Source: Rhodobacteraceae bacterium UBA996
GTDB lineage: Bacteria; Pseudomonadota; Alphaproteobacteria; Rhodobacterales; Rhodobacteraceae
Length of the DNA: 20,730 bases
Direction: 5' to 3'
NCBI GenBank assembly: GCA_002291955.1
Contig: DBBA01000181.1
Location: 1 to 20,730, forward strand
In this document: positions 18,783 to 20,730 of the stretch, piece after piece
How positions within the stretch are numbered: the stretch's first letter is position 1
Layout of the letters: the number at the start of each line of letters is the position of its first letter
Notes under the pieces: generated by a model
What the model was told of the DNA's origin: nothing
What the model saw: only the letters and a program-made list of their open reading frames with translations
Database searches by the model: none
Translations under genes and position numbers: made by a program

Positions 18783-19610
18783 TCAGACAGTCTTGCTGTC
18801 CAATATCCCTGTCGCGTTCGCCGTGAGCGCTGTCCGGGTCGCCTCATCAGCCGGGTAGAGCAGCTCGAGCCGCAAGTCCCTGACGGTGATGTCCTCGCTG
18901 GTGCCGAACTGGACGATCGCCGACAGGAAGGACAGGCGCCGTCCCATGACCTTCAGATGGATCGGACAGAGCGATGGGCGAGGTGCCGCCCCTGCGGTGT
19001 GGCCGGACAGCGCGGGCCAGCGCTCCAGCTCGCCGATCAGGCCGTCGATCTGCGCATCCGGCCCGGTCGACAGCCGCTCCAGGCGCAGGCGCGACAGCAT
19101 CTCCTCGGCCACATCGCCCTTGTTCTCGACCAGCCCGTCGGCCGCCGCGCCCATCATCATGCGGATCACGTTCGGTTCGTCGCCAGCTGGCTGCAGAGGC
19201 GCCAGCAGGGCGCGCGCCGGCTGGTTGGCGTCCAGCAGGGTCCACGCGCGGTCGCACAGCAGCGCCGGGAAGGGCGCGTGCTGCTGCATCAGGCGTGTCA
19301 TGATCGCGCGCATCGGGGCCAGCGCCTCCGAGGTCAGGGTCGACGCCGGGAAGGCGGGCGCATATCCGGCCGAGAGCAGCAGTTCGTTGACCGCCGGCCG
19401 CGGCAGTGTCAGGGTCGACGCCAGCCGCTCGACCATCTCGCGGCTGGGACGCGCGCGGTCGGTCTCCAGGAACGACACATGACGCGCCGAAACGCCGGCT
19501 TCGAGTGCCAGGTCCAGCTGGCTGAGCCGGCGCGCGGTCCGCCATTGTTTCAGCTGTAGGCCGAAAGACGGGGCGGCAGCGCCGCGGGTAAGCGATTGTG
19601 CCCTGTGCAT
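18783..19610 (-). CDS. XRE-family transcriptional regulator with MmyB-like ligand domain
   Basis: This protein is 275 residues from the ATG at 19610. An N-terminal helix-turn-helix covers about residues 16-72 (FGLQLKQWRTARRLSQLDLALEAGVSARHVSFLE, then DRARPSREMVERLA). The C-terminal half fits the MmyB-like PAS-related ligand domain: LLSAGYAPAFP, LLCDRAWTLLDANQPARALL and SLCPIHLKVMGRRLSFLSAIVQFGT. Such regulators usually repress a divergent neighbour and bind a fatty-acid-like or other small ligand in some members. In-frame ATGs at 19646 and 19661 extend the frame, but they fall in a perfect palindrome that looks like an operator, and the conserved fold begins after 19610, so I use that start; it lacks a clear ribosome site. 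The divergent membrane-protein pair is the likely target. Confidence 0.85.
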   Translation of the reverse strand: MHRAQSLTRGAAAPSFGLQLKQWRTARRLSQLDLALEAGVSARHVSFLETDRARPSREMVERLASTLTLPRPAVNELLLSAGYAPAFPASTLTSEALAPMRAIMTRLMQQHAPFPALLCDRAWTLLDANQPARALLAPLQPAGDEPNVIRMMMGAAADGLVENKGDVAEEMLSRLRLERLSTGPDAQIDGLIGELERWPALSGHTAGAAPRPSLCPIHLKVMGRRLSFLSAIVQFGTSEDITVRDLRLELLYPADEATRTALTANATGILDSKTV

Positions 19611-19644
19611 CCAGACCGTGTGCCATGACCCCCAACCGCGCACC

Positions 19645-19661
19645 ATGACCTCAGAGGTCAT
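19645..19661. promoter_or_regulatory. Perfect 17-bp palindrome, likely operator of the XRE regulator
   Basis: ATGACCTC-A-GAGGTCAT is an exact 8+1+8 inverted repeat lying between the regulator (start 19610) and the divergent membrane gene (start 19722). A dimeric helix-turn-helix protein typically binds such a site to control both directions. A second, looser pair, CGTCTG (19673-19678) and CAGACG (19699-19704), lies nearer the membrane gene. Confidence 0.6.
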
Positions 19662-19721
19662 TGCGGGCCTTACGTCTGTCTGAAACCATCCGGGCGTGCA
19701 GACGGACATTGGAGGCACGGC

Positions 19722-20153
19722 ATGATCCGCGGAGTCTGGCGCGTGTGGCTTGATGTCTGGTGTGCCGCGACGATCGGGCTCGGACTTGTGTTCGTGGGCG
19801 CTGCCCATCCGTCCACATCGTTTGCCGCACGGTCCTATTACGCCATGATCGGGCGAGAGGGGGGTGTTGGTGCCCCGTTCACCACCGAAATGGCCTTTTC
19901 ACTCGGCGTCCTGGGCTCGGTCCTGATCGGCTGGGGGGTGCTGGTGCTGATCGCGCTGCGCCAAGCGGTCGAGGGGCGCGCGCCCTGGGTCTGGCAGGCG
20001 GTCACCGTGTCGCTGGCGGCGTGGTTCATTCCCGATACCGCCATCTCGATTGCAACCGGATACGCGCTCAACGCCGTTCCGAACCTGCTTTTTTTGACGA
20101 CCTTCCTGATCCCGGTCCTCGCGACCGGCCGGCTGAGGAGCCAATCGGCATGA
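19722..20153 (+). CDS. Small four-helix integral membrane protein, function unknown
   Basis: This 143-residue protein has hydrophobic helices at about 8-28, 57-79, 88-110 and 116-136. The third and fourth are joined by DTAISIATGYALNAVPN. A GGAGG site lies 6 nt upstream of the ATG. Both ends carry positive charges (RGVWRVW at the start, GRLRSQ at the end), suggesting cytoplasmic termini. I do not recognise a characterised family. It is divergent from the XRE regulator across a 111-bp gap containing the palindrome, and overlaps the next membrane gene by 4 bp (ATGA), so the two are probably translated together and may form a complex. Confidence 0.75.
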   Translation: MIRGVWRVWLDVWCAATIGLGLVFVGAAHPSTSFAARSYYAMIGREGGVGAPFTTEMAFSLGVLGSVLIGWGVLVLIALRQAVEGRAPWVWQAVTVSLAAWFIPDTAISIATGYALNAVPNLLFLTTFLIPVLATGRLRSQSA

Positions 20154-20605
20154 CCCATTCCCCGCAGACCGGCGCCCGGCCGCGCGCCGCCTGGCTTTCG
20201 TCCATCGCCGGCGGGCTTGTCCTATGGGCGACCTTTGCTCTGGCCATGCGCAGCCTGCCCGGGCTGTTCCAGGCGGACGCATGGAACCTGGCAGTGCTGG
20301 TGGCGATCATTCCCACCGCCTTTGCCCTGGTGATGGGTGCGCGGCGGCTGTGGAGCGGCGCGCGCAGCCCCGATCCGGTGATCGGCATGAGCCTGACGGC
20401 CCTGCTGATCGATGGAGTGGTGATGACCTTCCTGCCCGAGATCTACAGCACCGACCCCGCCACGGCCCGCAACATGGCTGGTTTCCTGCTGTTCGGCGTT
20501 GGCGCCACCCTCGTGGCCGCCGCCCTGCTGCCGCTCCGAACGCTTGCACCCGAGCGCCACGCGGACTATCAGCACCACTCTGGCACCCGTAGCTCAGCTG
20601 GATAG
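20150..20605 (+). CDS. Small integral membrane protein overlapping a tRNA gene, function unknown
   Basis: This 151-residue protein has four hydrophobic segments (about 15-34, 45-64, 77-95, 108-129). It contains AWNLAVLVAIIPTAFALVMG and a conserved-looking DGVVMTFLPEIYS between the third and fourth segments. The size and layout recall small DUF5367-like membrane proteins, but I am not certain of the family. The start overlaps the previous stop (ATGA). The stop TAG lies inside the D-arm of tRNA-Arg: the last seven residues (GTRSSAG) and the stop are encoded by tRNA sequence, a 23-nt overlap. The hydrophobic core ends near residue 130, so the tail after it may be non-essential. Confidence 0.7.
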   Translation: MTHSPQTGARPRAAWLSSIAGGLVLWATFALAMRSLPGLFQADAWNLAVLVAIIPTAFALVMGARRLWSGARSPDPVIGMSLTALLIDGVVMTFLPEIYSTDPATARNMAGFLLFGVGATLVAAALLPLRTLAPERHADYQHHSGTRSSAG

Positions 20606-20659
20606 AGTGCTGCCCTCCGAAGGCAGAGGTCACAGGTTCGAATCCTGTCGGGTGCGCCA
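20583..20659 (+). tRNA. tRNA-Arg, anticodon CCG, CCA encoded
   Basis: The full cloverleaf can be drawn. The acceptor GCACCCG (20583-20589) pairs with CGGGTGC (20649-20655), followed by discriminator G and an encoded CCA. The D stem is GCTC/GAGT with loop AGCTGGATA. The anticodon stem CTGCC/GGCAG encloses CTCCGAA, giving anticodon CCG at 20617-20619. The T stem ACAGG/CCTGT encloses TTCGAAT. The length is 77 nt with the CCA. It reads CGG arginine codons, common in a GC-rich genome. Its 5' end is overlapped by the upstream membrane-protein gene on the same strand, so the tRNA may be cut from a shared transcript by RNase P. Confidence 0.96.
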
Positions 20660-20681
20660 TTTCAGTACAGAACTCTGAACA

Positions 20682-20697
20682 CCGGCTGCGCCGGGTT
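20682..20697 (+). terminator. Possible terminator after tRNA-Arg
   Basis: CCGGC (20682-20686) and GCCGG (20690-20694) form a short GC hairpin with a TGC loop, followed by GTTT, 22 nt after the tRNA 3' end. The stem and T-run are both short, so confidence is modest. Nothing else is seen up to the window end at 20730. Confidence 0.33.
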
Positions 20698-20730
20698 TCC
20701 GGCCTGAGGCGATGACCTGCCACTGAGATG

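Noticed and set aside
19611..19808. N-terminal extension of the XRE regulator up to 19808
   Set aside because: It would run through the palindrome and the ribosome site of the divergent membrane gene into that gene's coding region, and the extra residues have no resemblance to the family.
20583..20659. tRNA-Arg as an integration (att) site of a mobile element
   Set aside because: No integrase gene and no duplicated tRNA 3' end are visible in the window.

Overview
The window is GC-rich bacterial chromosome, very probably from an alphaproteobacterium. The order ubiA, rsmE, gshA, the plant-type glutamate-cysteine ligase, a lone motA and a 1516-residue GltB all fit that class. I cannot place it to genus. 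The left ~5.2 kb (ubiA, rsmE, a Bug/TctC binding protein, a GntR regulator, a MetE-like enzyme) reads like a Rhodospirillales/Acetobacteraceae genome. The right ~15 kb reads more like Caulobacterales or a relative. Codon use shifts near the end of rsmE, so the window could be a natural recombinant or an assembly chimera.

Layout. Positions 1-2388 (minus strand) hold a tight run: a TctC-type periplasmic binding protein, a GntR/FCD regulator and a MetE-C-like enzyme cut off by the window edge. Upstream of it is a small secreted protein made almost wholly of six 20-21-residue DAQGR repeats (2477-2899). Next come an EtfB-lysine-methyltransferase-like gene overlapping ubiA (minus strand) and, divergently, rsmE and gshA (plus strand, overlapping by one base). 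gshA is followed by a TPR38-like protein and motA. Convergent to motA are two tandem, related periplasmic proteins, each with two TonB-C-like domains. A glycine-zipper/SH3 envelope protein and a Phd/PIN toxin-antitoxin pair follow.

Positions 12579-18603 (minus strand) are the NADPH glutamate synthase operon, with gltD first and gltB 4 bp behind it. A good sigma-54-like -24/-12 sequence lies about 56 bp upstream of gltD, and short palindromes lie beyond it. This suggests nitrogen-responsive control, but is inferred from sequence only.

The right end carries an XRE/MmyB-like regulator and, divergently, two overlapping genes for small membrane proteins. A perfect 8+1+8 palindrome sits between them. 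The second membrane gene runs 23 nt into an intact tRNA-Arg(CCG).

Most of the window is core metabolism: ubiquinone, glutathione, glutamate, rRNA modification and motility. The items most likely to be new are the DAQGR repeat protein, the regulator/palindrome/membrane-pair cassette with its tRNA overlap, the double TonB-C pair, and the compositional break at rsmE/gshA. I saw no CRISPR array, transposase, phage gene or rRNA.
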